Below, in pieces: positions 21,521 through 32,469 of a DNA stretch of 64,000 bases. Within the stretch, counting starts at the first letter, position 1; each line of letters opens with the position of its first letter. The stretch is from Forficula auricularia. Taxonomy: Eukaryota > Arthropoda > Insecta > Dermaptera > Forficulidae. The stretch covers positions 8,264,986 through 8,328,985 of the forward strand of contig JALMQS010000102.1 in assembly GCA_024734495.1 (NCBI GenBank). The letters run 5' to 3'. Position numbers and translations under genes: made by a program. The notes beneath the pieces are model-generated. The model was not told where the DNA came from. It made no database searches and saw nothing but the letters and a program-made list of their open reading frames with translations.

Positions 21521-23140
21521 ACAATGTATCCTACATTGTAGGCAAAATAAATTTAAAAGAAGCACAATTCATGAACGGAGTTATTTTTTTGGGATTTAAA
21601 TTCAAAAAAAAGAAAGTCTAATTTAATCAATGTTAATCCATAAAACAGAGAAAAATATATTATTAATAAAATTTAATTTTTTTATTTAAATTCATAATGA
21701 AATGTATATTTTAAGAAGGGTTTCGAGAAATGATAATTGGAATAAATTAAGATTTAAAGCAGAGCCGGTCAATAAGCGAATGAAGGAGCATAAGGAAATT
21801 CTTAGAACAAAATCCCCAGACAAGCAGAACAAGAGAATAAAATTCGATCCACCAATCAGGATATCAGACCCGGGCACATGATCTCAAATGCCCGGCACGG
21901 AGGGAAAAGGAGGGAGAAATCTCGTAAAAGAGAGAGAGCTCACATCATTATGATATATATTACTATTCAATAATCATTATGATATACATTATTATGATAT
22001 ACATCACTATCACATTACTATATCATTATACATTATACTATCATTACTATTGAATACTATACTATTATATTACCACTCAATATTTATATGATATATTATT
22101 ACTTAATATACTACGCTATAATTATATACTATCACTATTCATATGATATTATATTACTCCTGATATTATTGAATATTATTACTCTTACGACTCTCTCACT
22201 ATATATTGATATAATATATTGCTCATTCTTTACATCCTACGCCTATGAGAGTGCCATTGTTGTGTTCTACACGTGGTGGACCGGCGTCATCTTGAAGACG
22301 GATTGGAATTACTGCTAGACACCTACGTGGCCACCTCCTGCCTTGTCTACACTATCGTAAGACGAGAAAGACCTTTTATCTGCCTCTGATTGGATTCGCA
22401 CCCATTGCGAATAATACCTGCTTACAATCTTAATATCATGAGCAAGTCTAATAATCTTGAAACATTTCTAAGTTTATCCATTTCATTTTTTTATATATAT
22501 TAATTTTCTTCTTGCTAATATAAATAAATTGTCAAATATTTAATCTCTGGTTCTATCATTCTTTCGAGTACAACCTTAAAGAAAAATTTAATTCATCTCC
22601 TTTAATAGTTAAATCCCCTTACCTACCCTTCCCAAAATCCCTTCAACCCCTTTAGTATTTCAATTATTATTTTATTCTTAATTTTCTTATTTTTTTAATA
22701 TTTTTTTATATTTTTTTATTTGATAATATCTATACTTAAAATTTAAAATCAGTAAATTCACAATAGCCAATTTAAGACAAAGAGAGTTACACTGAGTTAC
22801 ACCACCGCGAAGCAGATCCATTATAGAGTAAAACAAAGTAAGTATTTCTTATAATCAGTAGAGATTGTGGTGTTGGTGCAAGGTGAAACATCTTTAATAA
22901 AGATAAGTATTGTATTTCCTGAAAGATGGGTTGATAGCCCGAAATATATATATTGAAAAAGAAAAAAAATTTTATATCTTTTAATCTTTTTTAATTTTAA
23001 TGTGAAATAAGTGACCCAGTATCCTTAACTCATAGTAAATCCATATTAAATAAAATATTTATTTACTCTTATCTGTATTTCTTATATATAAATTGCAAAA
23101 ATTATTTTCAAAATTATTAATAGTTTAATAACCTATTAAA
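21521..23140 (+). mobile_element. 1.6-kb insertion of unknown class
   Basis: Bounded by AGTTT at 21516-21520 and 23141-23145, while intact family members carry AGTTT once. It contains a 59-codon frame, a purine-rich tract (about 21893-21925), an ATATATT-rich stretch (21950-22210), a more complex segment (22210-22450) and a diverged hammerhead-like motif (about 22923). A 5-bp duplication would suit an LTR retroelement, but I see no LTR pair. Confidence 0.55.
21702..21881 (+). CDS. 59-codon basic ORF in the 1.6-kb insertion
   Basis: Starts ATG at 21702 and stops TGA at 21879. The predicted peptide is lysine/arginine-rich (VNKRMKEHKEILRTK) and ends PPIRISDPGT. Its composition looks more like real protein than surrounding frames. 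Just downstream is a purine-rich tract, as at the 3' end of LTR retroelements, so it could be the tail of a retroelement polyprotein. No family recognised. Kept intact at 30984-31163. Confidence 0.3.
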   Translation: MYILRRVSRNDNWNKLRFKAEPVNKRMKEHKEILRTKSPDKQNKRIKFDPPIRISDPGT

Positions 23141-24869
23141 AGTTTGTTTAGCACCGACTTCAAAAAGTGATTTCATGTAAAAATTTCTTCGTTTAGTTGT
23201 AACTAAATTAGATAATTATTTTATACCTTTTAGTGCATTTTATTTTTTTGAAGTCGATTTTATTACTTTACCATACAGGGTATGGTCAAGTATTGTAATC
23301 GTGCATGAAAAAAGTGTTTTTTTTTTTGCTTCTTTTTTTCGAAATATCTCAAAAACGGCTTAAACTATTGTAATTAAAAAAAAATTGAGTGAAACCATGA
23401 CATTTCGGTCTACAAAAAAGCCTTAATAAGTGAACGTCAAAAAACTATATTTTTCGAGATAATAACTGTTTTGTCAAAATGTCTGTTAGTCTGTGAGTTA
23501 CCAAATTTTTGTGGACTAGCTCTAGCTCAAAAACTAGTGTGAATATCAAAACCAAATTTCACACGTAGTTTTGGTGTATTGAGATTGAGACCTGATTAGA
23601 TTTTGGTGCATATCGACCCAAAATTAAGGGGAGTGGAGGGGAGGGGTTTAAAAGTTAAAAATCTAGACCACACATTTGTTTTTTTTTTAAATTATTTTTA
23701 TTTTTCTCTTTTTAGTAATGTTGACAATAGAGAGACTTAAGATAATACCTCTTGTATGAGAAAGATTACTGCGAATGAATCAGAAAATGATCATAAAATT
23801 CAATTCATAAATAGAGGAATTCTCTCTTTAGCGGGTTTTAAATGAACATTTAAGATTGTTTTTTTTTTGTAAAATATTTTTTATCATAATTCGATTATTT
23901 GCTCGTATGAATTGGAGATTTCCGCTATTTTGCCATTGATCATATCATCAGAACTTGATCAAATTAATATGGTACCAATCTGAAACTATACTAAACCCAA
24001 TGCAAATAATCATCAAAATCGGTTCACAATTGGCGAAGAAATCGAGTAACATAGAAACACAAAAAAAATTCAGTCGAATTGAGAAACTCCTCCTTTTTTG
24101 AAGTCGTTTAAAAAGGATGATCCCTGGCCATCTTGAGAACCATAGAAATAGATTCCAGTTGACTTGGATCATGAATCATTTTCAAACGCGTCACCCGACT
24201 AGTTGCCAAAATGCCACAATATAAGGTTTGAAATTGAGTTTAGTTGAATTTTTCTCAATAGCACTAATAGGCCCCCGTTTTAATTTTACAACAAATTCTT
24301 GAAAATAAAAAAAATTTCAAACGAATTCCGTATTTCGGCAGGACAAGCGATCCACACACCGAGTAATTTTATAAATTTAAAAATATGCTTTGGGATTTCG
24401 ATAAATTTTTTCACCATTATTCGGTTTAATTTAAACTTGGCTAATTATTCAACATCTTTCATAATATTTTTCATTCAATATTTACAAAGATAATATTTGG
24501 TATTCATTATCTACTTCGCAAATTAAAAAAAAAAAAAAATAAATGAATACCTATATAATATACATATCATATGTTTATATATTACCTACAAATTGCGTTT
24601 CAAATATTTTTAAATTGTTCAATTTTGTTCAAATATTATCATCAGATAAATGTTTTATGAGTTGTGAAAGATAAAATATATACATAAATAGATATGTGAG
24701 TGCAAACATACAAAATATGGTGAAATTGATTTTTTCAGCATCTCAGTTATTTTCAAACACGATAAACGCCCGGCGGGTGTAGTGATATAATTCAAGAGGG
24801 GGGTGCTATCCAGAAAAATCAAATGGTCAAACATTAATGATAATTCTTAAAGCAAAATACAATTATCTA

Positions 24870-24887
24870 GGGGCACGGCAGTGCCCC
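24870..24887. other. GC-rich hairpin, possible Helitron-like end
   Basis: GGGGCAC-GGCA-GTGCCCC forms a perfect 7-bp stem in AT-rich DNA, next to CTAG. Together with the tandem array just downstream it recalls non-autonomous Helentron-type elements, which have a terminal stem-loop and internal satellite units. The copy 2 hairpin (34634-34651) has one stem mutation. Class assignment is tentative. Confidence 0.35.
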
Positions 24888-25164
24888 AGCCAAGTTCGAT
24901 TCGAGCGGGGATGTGTGCACTGCCAGACTACCCTTTACAGGAAACAACTCAGGCCATTTTGACGCCTCTGTAACTTCGTAATGGAAAGCTCTACATGGCT
25001 GAAATTTTTTCCAAAATACTAGTCCATAAGCTTAACTAAATTACAAAATTTCATATTTCTACTGTTTATACCATCCAAGTTACAAGAAGCCAAAGATAGG
25101 CTTTTTCGTCAATCACTCACTCACTGACTGACTCTCTCATCAAAATTCTAGAGTACTTCCGCTA

Positions 25165-25890
25165 ACCCTAGAATGCTGAAATTTGGCAGGCAGGTAGAGT
25201 TTGGGGTACAATTAATGGGAAAAATCCAAAAATCGAAACTTTCCCTTCTTCAGGACCTAAAATGAAGGGGTGAAATTTATAGACTTAATTAGCATATACT
25301 AAAAATTCACTGAACCTATAGAATGCTGAAATTTGGCATACTGGTATAGCTTGACACATTAATAAAGGAGAAAATTGAAAAATCAAAACTTTTCCTTCTT
25401 CAATGCCCGAAATGAAGGGGTGAAAGTTATAGGCTTAATTAACATAAACTAAAAATTCAATGAACCTAGAATGCTGAAATTTGGCATACTGGTAAAGCTT
25501 GACACATTAATAAAGGACGAAATTAAAAAATCAAAACTTTTCCTTCTTCAGCGTCATAAATGAAGGAGTGAAGCTTATAATATAAATTCTTATCAAGTAA
25601 AAATTTAAAGGGTATAAAATGCTAAAATTTGGCCTGTTAGTAGATTTTGGGACATTAACAATAGGAGAAATTGAAAAACTGAAACTTTCCCTTCTTCAGC
25701 ATCTAAAATGGAGGAGTGAAACTTATGAGCTAAATTAACTAATAGTGAAAATTCAATGACACTAGAATACTAAAATTTGACATAGTGTAATAACTTGAAT
25801 CACTAATAAAGTGAGAAATCGAAAAAGATCTTCATCAGCCTTTAAAATAAATGCGTGAATCTTGAAGGTTAAATTCCCATCTAACTTACA
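25165..25890 (+). repeat. about 149-bp tandem array, five diverged units
   Basis: GAATGCTGAAATTTGGCA or a variant starts at 25171, 25321, 25469, 25618 and 25765 (spacing 150, 148, 149, 147). Units also share a CTTTYCCTTCTTCA block. They decay towards the right end. A matching array is at 34930-35655. Confidence 0.9.
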
Positions 25891-25901
25891 AAAAGAAGTG
25901 A

Positions 25902-26503
25902 AATCTCAACAAAAACACTTGTGTAAAAAAAGGCCAAGTTCGATTAATAAAATCCGTTAGCCAAAAAAAGTAGTAAGATCTAATGTGCTGCCAAGTTCAA
26001 AATCATCAATTTATTAAATGAGTCGAGAATATATTAGTAACTTCAATTAAAACGAATGTTTTTAATTTCACATGTCCAACTATATTTTTTATTGATTTCA
26101 CATTTTTGCTAGAAATTATTTTCCTAAAACTTGGCTTTTACGCATTAAATTATTATTATTATTGTCTGATAGGGCCTCCACCTCTCCCTTTTAGCTCTTT
26201 CATCCTCTCTTATTAAGATCTCATGATATGGTAACTAGTAATTAGTGACATACATAATAATACGTAAAAGCCAAGTTTTAGGAAAATAATTTCTACTAAA
26301 AATGTGAAATCAATAAAAAATATAGTTGGACATGTGAAATTAAAAACATTCGTTTTAATTGAAGTTACTAATATATTCTCGACTCATTTAATAAATTGAT
26401 GATTTTGAACTTGGCAGCACATTAGATCTCACTACTTTTTTTGGATAACGGATTTTATTAATCGAACTTGGCCTTTTTTTACACAAGTGTTTTTGTTGAG
26501 ATT
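25902..26503. mobile_element. 602-bp foldback element
   Basis: Near-perfect inverted arms of about 250 bp. The outer ends are AATCTCAACAAAAACACTTG and its complement. The centre (about 26150-26260) is unique. Copy 2 is at 35665-36266. No coding capacity, and target duplication not clear. Confidence 0.88.
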
Positions 26504-26999
26504 ATTTTTACCTCTCTTTGGTCAACTTCCCACATTTTTTTAGAAAGCGATCATCTTATCTTATTAAATTAGCAATTCTAGTATATATACAATCGGGTTC
26601 TCGAAAACGGGTCTAACGATTTCGTAAAAAATTGGTGTACTTATCAAGTATCATGAGTTATTAGTTGTGTCAAATTTTTAATCCGATTGAAATAAAGGAA
26701 GGGGGTGTAAATTAGTCATGTCAGGATTTTATTAATCGAACTTGGCCTTTTTTTACACAAGTGTTTTTGTTGAGATTATTTTTACCTCTCTTTGGTCAAC
26801 TTCCCACATTTTTTTTTAGAAAGCGATCATCTTATCTTATTAAATTAGCAATTCTAGTATATATACAATCGGGTTCTCGAAAAACGGGTCTAACGATTTC
26901 GTAAAAAATTGGTGTACTTATCAAGTATCATGAGTTATTAGTTGTGTCAAATTTTTAATCCGATTGAAATAAAGGAAGGGGGTGTAAATTAGTCATGTC
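26450..26999 (+). repeat. 274/277-bp direct tandem duplication, copy 1 only
   Basis: The sequence from GGATTTTATTAATCGAAC (26450) repeats at 26724. The second unit has three extra bases in T and A runs. Copy 2 has one unit (about 36212-36483). It starts inside the right arm of the 602-bp foldback. Confidence 0.93.
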
Positions 27000-29900
27000 G
27001 CAAAATAAATATTTTAATCGTTCATATCTCGTCTTCGGTAAGTCGCAGAGCCTTGAAATTTGAAACTTAAGCTATCTAGAGAATAGAAGAAGTACCACAA
27101 GATTTTGGCTAAAATAGACCGGAAGTTGATGTTTACGTTCGTAAGAATATACCCCCTTGCGTTTCGCCACCATAAATCTCAGAGCTACGAAATTCGAAAC
27201 TTAAGCTCGATATAGGCTAGAAGGGTACAACAAGCTTTTGAAATTGGAACACCGGAAGTGGACATTTAGATGAAAGATTTTTCGTTTTTTTTTCTCAAAA
27301 ACACCACTAACGATTTTTTTTGGAAACTGGTGTACTTATCAAGTGTCATGAGTTATTAGTCGTGTATAGATTTTAATTCGATTGGAATAAAGAAAGGGGG
27401 TGCAAATTAGGAGTGTGGTAAAGTAAATATTTTAATCATTCATATATCGTCTTCTGTAAGTCACAGAGCCTTGAAATTTGAAATTTAAGCTATTTAGAGG
27501 CACTATTAGGTAAATGATGAAAATTATTATTAAAAAAGTAAAAAAAGTAGGTGAAGATAGACCAGGGTGAGGGGAAGTAATTGACGTCCTTCCAAGGTGT
27601 TGCCTCCCTCTAGATTAAAAAACTTCTTACGCGCTTGCCATAGAAACCAAAGGGTTGATCTAGCATTTTCAGTTTTAGTAAATATATTCATATGTTTAAT
27701 CAAGAATTATGTTTTTTTTACTTTCACATTTATATTCTATGAAATATAATGGGAAAGTATTGCAATGGCCAGTCTTGGTCCTGACTCTTTGAGAACTTGT
27801 ATCTCAAAGATGAAAAAAGTTAATTTCATTTTGTAACTTCTAGGTGAAAGGAAAATTGCGGGTTTTTTGGATTTGCGGAAACAGAAAAAAAAGACCAATT
27901 TTTAACTAGCGTTTGAGCCCGAACAGTTGGTGGGAGAAAAAAACTTAAATGATAAAATCTGTAGGAAACTTTATGAACTTTCATTTTGAATAGGAAGGTT
28001 GTTTGCGAAAATTTGATAGTTTCCGAGTTATAAGCAAAAAATGTGATTTTTTACCTTTTTTGCATTTTTGACAATGTTCTGTGACGAAATTTTGTTAACA
28101 AGCCTCAGATTCGGATTCGGCACATCAAAAAACATAAAGGGTCGAAGAAGTTACAACTACCCCAAAACTTTCCGGGTAAAAACACAATTTAATTGGACTA
28201 TTTGTTTTAATAAAAAACAATTCCCACTAAATATTTTGCTTTATGGATTGACCCCCCCCCCCCATGAAAATTTTCCTGCTACGCCACTGCCTAAATCATG
28301 AAAGAAAATATTTTTTAGTCTGATTCTGAGTCGAAGGTAGAGATGAGCATTAGGGTGGGTTCGAAAAGACTGATTTTTTTTTTCGAAAACAACACTTTAG
28401 TGCGGAAAAGTTGCCTATTGTAATAAGAAGAAAAAGGCATAAAAAAATTAAAATCGGTTAACATGTTCCGCTCGCGCATCGAAGTTTAAACTCATGAAAA
28501 ATTGCAAAAATCACGATATTTTTGTAATTTTTTTCTATTAGTCAAAATTTTTAAAATAGACACACTAGTATTTTATGCTTGTTTTAAGGCTTAAATCAGC
28601 GTTTCTCAACCTTTTATAGAGCGAGTAACCCTAGAGCACTTATATTTATTTTTGAGGAACCCCTAGCACTAAAATATAAGGTATTTAATTTTTAGTCAAA
28701 ATATCAACATCATGCTACTTTTATAGCTTCCAAATATAACATGCACACATTTTAAACATTTGCTAGATTTTGGGGAAATTGGATACAAAAATCGTGCATT
28801 TTAGATTACAATATCTAACATCTTTATTTTCATGAATAATATTATTATTAAATTTTTTTGGTAATGTCATTGGGATACCCATATGCCTCTTTCGGATCGG
28901 ACAAGTTTTTTTACATATTCAATGTATAATCATAAATAATATTCTCATCTATTTTAATATTATTTCGTCATTAATAACAAAATAATAATAAAGCTATTTA
29001 AATGATGCTTTCATTTTTTTACTTATGTAACGTAATTGTTCTATTATAATAAGAAAGTTAAAGAACTTTAGAGCAACAAAAATGGTGTTCATCGCATTCT
29101 TAAGTATCAATGGTTTTATTTGACTTTAAGGTAATACTTAGAGTCTTAAATTTAATATTTTTTCATTACATGACAAATTTTTTGAGGCTGATACTACTCA
29201 GCTACTTATTTTTGTTTTTCTCTATTTTTTCTTTTATTGACCTATAGGCGCGGGGAAGCCTTTCGTGGAACCCTGTCGTTTTGGAGATTCACTGGTTTAA
29301 ATATCCTAAATAAATTAAATTCTGAATTTTTTACGTTCGCGCAACATCTTAGAAAAATTATATTTTTTCTAAGATGTTTTTATTGTAAAAATTTTAGCTA
29401 ATAGAAAAAAATTACAAAAATATAGTGAATTTTTCTTTTTTTCATAAGTTTAAAGTTCAATGCGCGAGCGGAAGATGTTAGCCGATTTTAATTTTTTATG
29501 CCGTTTCTCTTCTTATTATAATAAGCACTTTCCCCACTAAAGTCTTTTTGAAAAAAAATTCAGTTTTTTCGACCCACCATAATGAGCATCGATCGTCTTA
29601 CTGGTGGGTCCTTCTTGGAATTCGATTGCATAAAAAAAAAAAAAAAATGGCCGTTTTCAAAACATCGGTATTTACATGTCGTGATCGATTCTTTCTATAT
29701 CAATGAAAAACAACCGATGTTTTTGCTACATCGATGTTTCTCCCCGACAACGTTGTTTTTAAATATTTACAGGAATTTTTTTGTATTAATTTTGATAAAT
29801 TAAAATTGACATAGGTACTGATGAGTCGGGCATTGAGAACATATTCTCAGAATTGCTTTTAACAAAACATCGATTTATTTACATTGATATTTTTCATGAA

Positions 29901-31999
29901 AATATTTAAGTTTATTTATTAATTTTGCCTAATTTTCTGAAACCATGATTTTTTTAATATTCTTCGATGTTTTCCGTCAAAATACGTTTTCAGGGCCATA
30001 TTATCGCCACATCGATAGTTCCTGTCGATTTAAACATCGATAGTGAACATCAATATTTGAACTATCGATGGTCATGCCTAGTCGAAGGTATCTGTGCGAA
30101 TCTTGAACTACTGAATGTTGTAGACTACGATAAAGACGATGGACGAGGAAGACCCTCTAAAAATCATAGGGATAAACAATTTGGCGAAAAATTTCGTTTA
30201 TCATTCAATTTGACCATGAAGGATTGTTTGGAATTAAAAACCAACATGTTTTTTTACAAATAAGACATTAAATAAGATTGTCTATTTACAACGAATTCTA
30301 ATATTGAAGCCATTTTCAAATGAAGATAGATTTAGTTTTAGCATCTAATTACATCGTTATTCTGCTAGAATCGCTATGTTTCACCATCAAGAATCCACTT
30401 AGTAATTAACACAGATTAGCAAGAAGTTACTCAGAGAGTCTTTATTAAGACATGTTTATCCTTTGAAAAGAAACCCAGCCTGCGAACATTTGAATGCTTT
30501 TTAATCTTTATATTATAATTTATTTTTGTATTAAATAAGAAAAATAAAATAAAAAAATGATATGAATAATTATTATCCAAAGTGCAGTCACAATAATACA
30601 ACTAAAAATAAAATAAAATACACTAAAAGGTATAAAATAGTTATCTAATTTAGTTACAACTAAACGACGAAATTTTTATATGAAATCACTTTTTGAAGTC
30701 AGTGCCAAATATTTACATTTTATGAATCGCACTCGACGGATCTTACTTAGTACGTTTGGCTTGTAATGAAGACAACATCGCGTAAGCTCGCTTATACAGT
30801 TTACAATGTATCCTACATTGTAGGCAAAATAAATTTAAAAGAAGCACAATTCATGAACAGAGTTATTTTTTTGGGATTTAAATTCAAAAAAAAGAAAGTC
30901 TAATTTAATCAATGTTAATCCATAAAACAGAGAAAAATATATTATTAATAAAATTTAATTTTTTTATTTAAATTCACAATAAAATGTATATTTTAAGAAG
31001 GGTTTCGAGAAATGATAATTGGAATAAATTAAGATTTAAAGCAGAGCCGGTCAATAAGCGAATGAAGGAGCATAAGGAAATTCTTAGAACAAAATCCCCA
31101 GACAAGCAGAACAAGAGAATAAAATTCGATCCACCAATCAGGATATCAGACCCGGGCACATGATCTCAAATGCCCGGCACGGAGGAAAAGGAGGGAGAAA
31201 TCTCGTAAAAGAGAGAGAGCTCACATCATTATGATATATATTACTATTCAATAATCATTATGATATACATTATTATGATATACATCACTATCACATTACT
31301 ATATCATTATACATTATACTATTATTACTATTGAATACTATACTATTATATTACCACTCAATATTTATATGATATATTATTACTTAATATACTACGCTAT
31401 AATTATATACTATCACTATTCATATGATATTATATTACTCCTGATATTATTGAATATTATTACTCTTACGACTCTCTCACTATATATTGATATAATATAT
31501 TGCTCATTCTTTACATCCTACGCCTATGAGAGTGCCATTGTTGTGTTCTACACGTGGTGGACCGGCGTCATCTTGAAGACGGATTGGAATTACTGCTAGA
31601 CACCTACGTGGCCACCTCCTGCCTTGTCTACACTATCGTAAGACGAGAAAGACCTTTTTATCTGCCTCTGATTGGATTCGCACCCATTGCGAATAATACC
31701 TGCTCACGATCTTAATATCAGAGCAAGTCTAATAATCTTGAAACATTTCTAAGTTTATCCATTTCATTTTTTTATATATATTAATTTTCTTCTTGCTAAT
31801 ATAAATAAATTGTCAAATATTTAATCTCTGGTTCTATCATTCTTTCGAGTACAACCTTAAAGAAAAATTTAATTCATCTCCTTTAATAGTTAAATCCCCT
31901 TACCTACCCTTCTCAAAATCTCTTCAACCCTTTTAGTATTTCAATTATTATTTTATTCTTAATTTTCGTATTTTTTAATATTTTTTTATATTTTTTTAT

Positions 32000-32469
32000 C
32001 AGCTTAGCAAACAGGAAGTTGCTATTGAAGACATATGTATGGAGCATAGCCATGTACGGGTGTGAAACCTGGACAATTGGAAAAGAGGAGAGAAAGAGTT
32101 TGGAGGCTTTCGAAATGTGGTGCTACAGAAGAATGATGAATATCAAATGGATGGATAAAATTACAAATGAAGAAGTTCTTGGAAGAATCGGAGAAAGAAG
32201 AACCTTGTGGAAGAGTCTGAAGAAGAGAAGAGGTCAGATGATGGGGCACACACTGAGACATGGGGGACTGCTTATGGATATCTTGGAGGGGGAGGTGGGA
32301 AAGAAAAGGGGAAGGGGAAGACCCAGATTAGAATATTTCAACCAAATAATTGGGGATATGGGATGCCAGACATTTAGAGAGGTCAAACAGCTGGCGGGGG
32401 ACAGAGTCGAGTGGAGACGGATTGTTGCATCAAACCAGTCTTAGGACTGTATACTCAATGATGATGATG
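32000..32469 (+). mobile_element. 5'-truncated LINE inserted after the duplication
   Basis: 470 bp present in copy 2 and absent at the matching site in copy 1 (about 22717), which gives a perfect empty site. ATATTTTTTTAT (12 bp) flanks both ends (31988-31999 and 32470-32481). The 3' end is (ATG)n. Same family as 7823-9062. Confidence 0.95.
32019..32444 (+). CDS. LINE RT C-terminal fragment, open frame
   Basis: 141 codons from the C-terminal part of the LINE protein: LLLKTYVWSIAMYGCETWT-type block, EAFEMWCYRRM, NEEVLGRIG, then LEGEVGKKRGRGRPRLEYF and a stop after VASNQS. The catalytic palm is absent, so it has no enzymatic activity. The frame is intact to the stop, so the insertion is young. 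It supplies the correct C-terminus for the frameshifted copy at 7.8-9.1 kb. The ATG is internal to the original ORF. Confidence 0.85.
   Translation: MLLKTYVWSIAMYGCETWTIGKEERKSLEAFEMWCYRRMMNIKWMDKITNEEVLGRIGERRTLWKSLKKRRGQMMGHTLRHGGLLMDILEGEVGKKRGRGRPRLEYFNQIIGDMGCQTFREVKQLAGDRVEWRRIVASNQS

Larger units (their letters stand above)
21295..24110 (-). mobile_element. GACTTC-family element split by two later insertions
   Basis: Pieces at 21295-21520, 23141-23262 and about 23690-24110 assemble into the long form seen at 6227-7309, in reverse orientation. The first gap (21521-23140) is flanked by AGTTT on both sides. The second (about 23263-23690) begins TACAGGGTATGGTC, a mariner-MITE-like end. 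The order of events is therefore element first, insertions second, 9.3-kb duplication third. Confidence 0.75.
18383..27678 (+). repeat. 9.3-kb tandem duplication, copy 1
   Basis: Nearly identical to 27679-37163, head to tail and directly abutting. At the junction the right-end sequence AGTTTTAGT runs into TAAATATATTCATATG, the left-end sequence, with one shared base. Copy 1 lacks the LINE of copy 2 but has an extra 274-277-bp unit (26450-26999). It contains no host gene. Either a recent segmental duplication or two haplotypes placed in series by the assembler. Confidence 0.97.

Noticed and set aside
22088..22318. 76-codon plus-strand frame rich in I and Y (repeated at 31369)
   Set aside because: Translation of an AT-dinucleotide-rich tract; not a protein.
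21516..23145. Intact LTR retrotransposon
   Set aside because: Clean 5-bp flanks but no LTR pair, primer-binding site or RT/integrase motifs.
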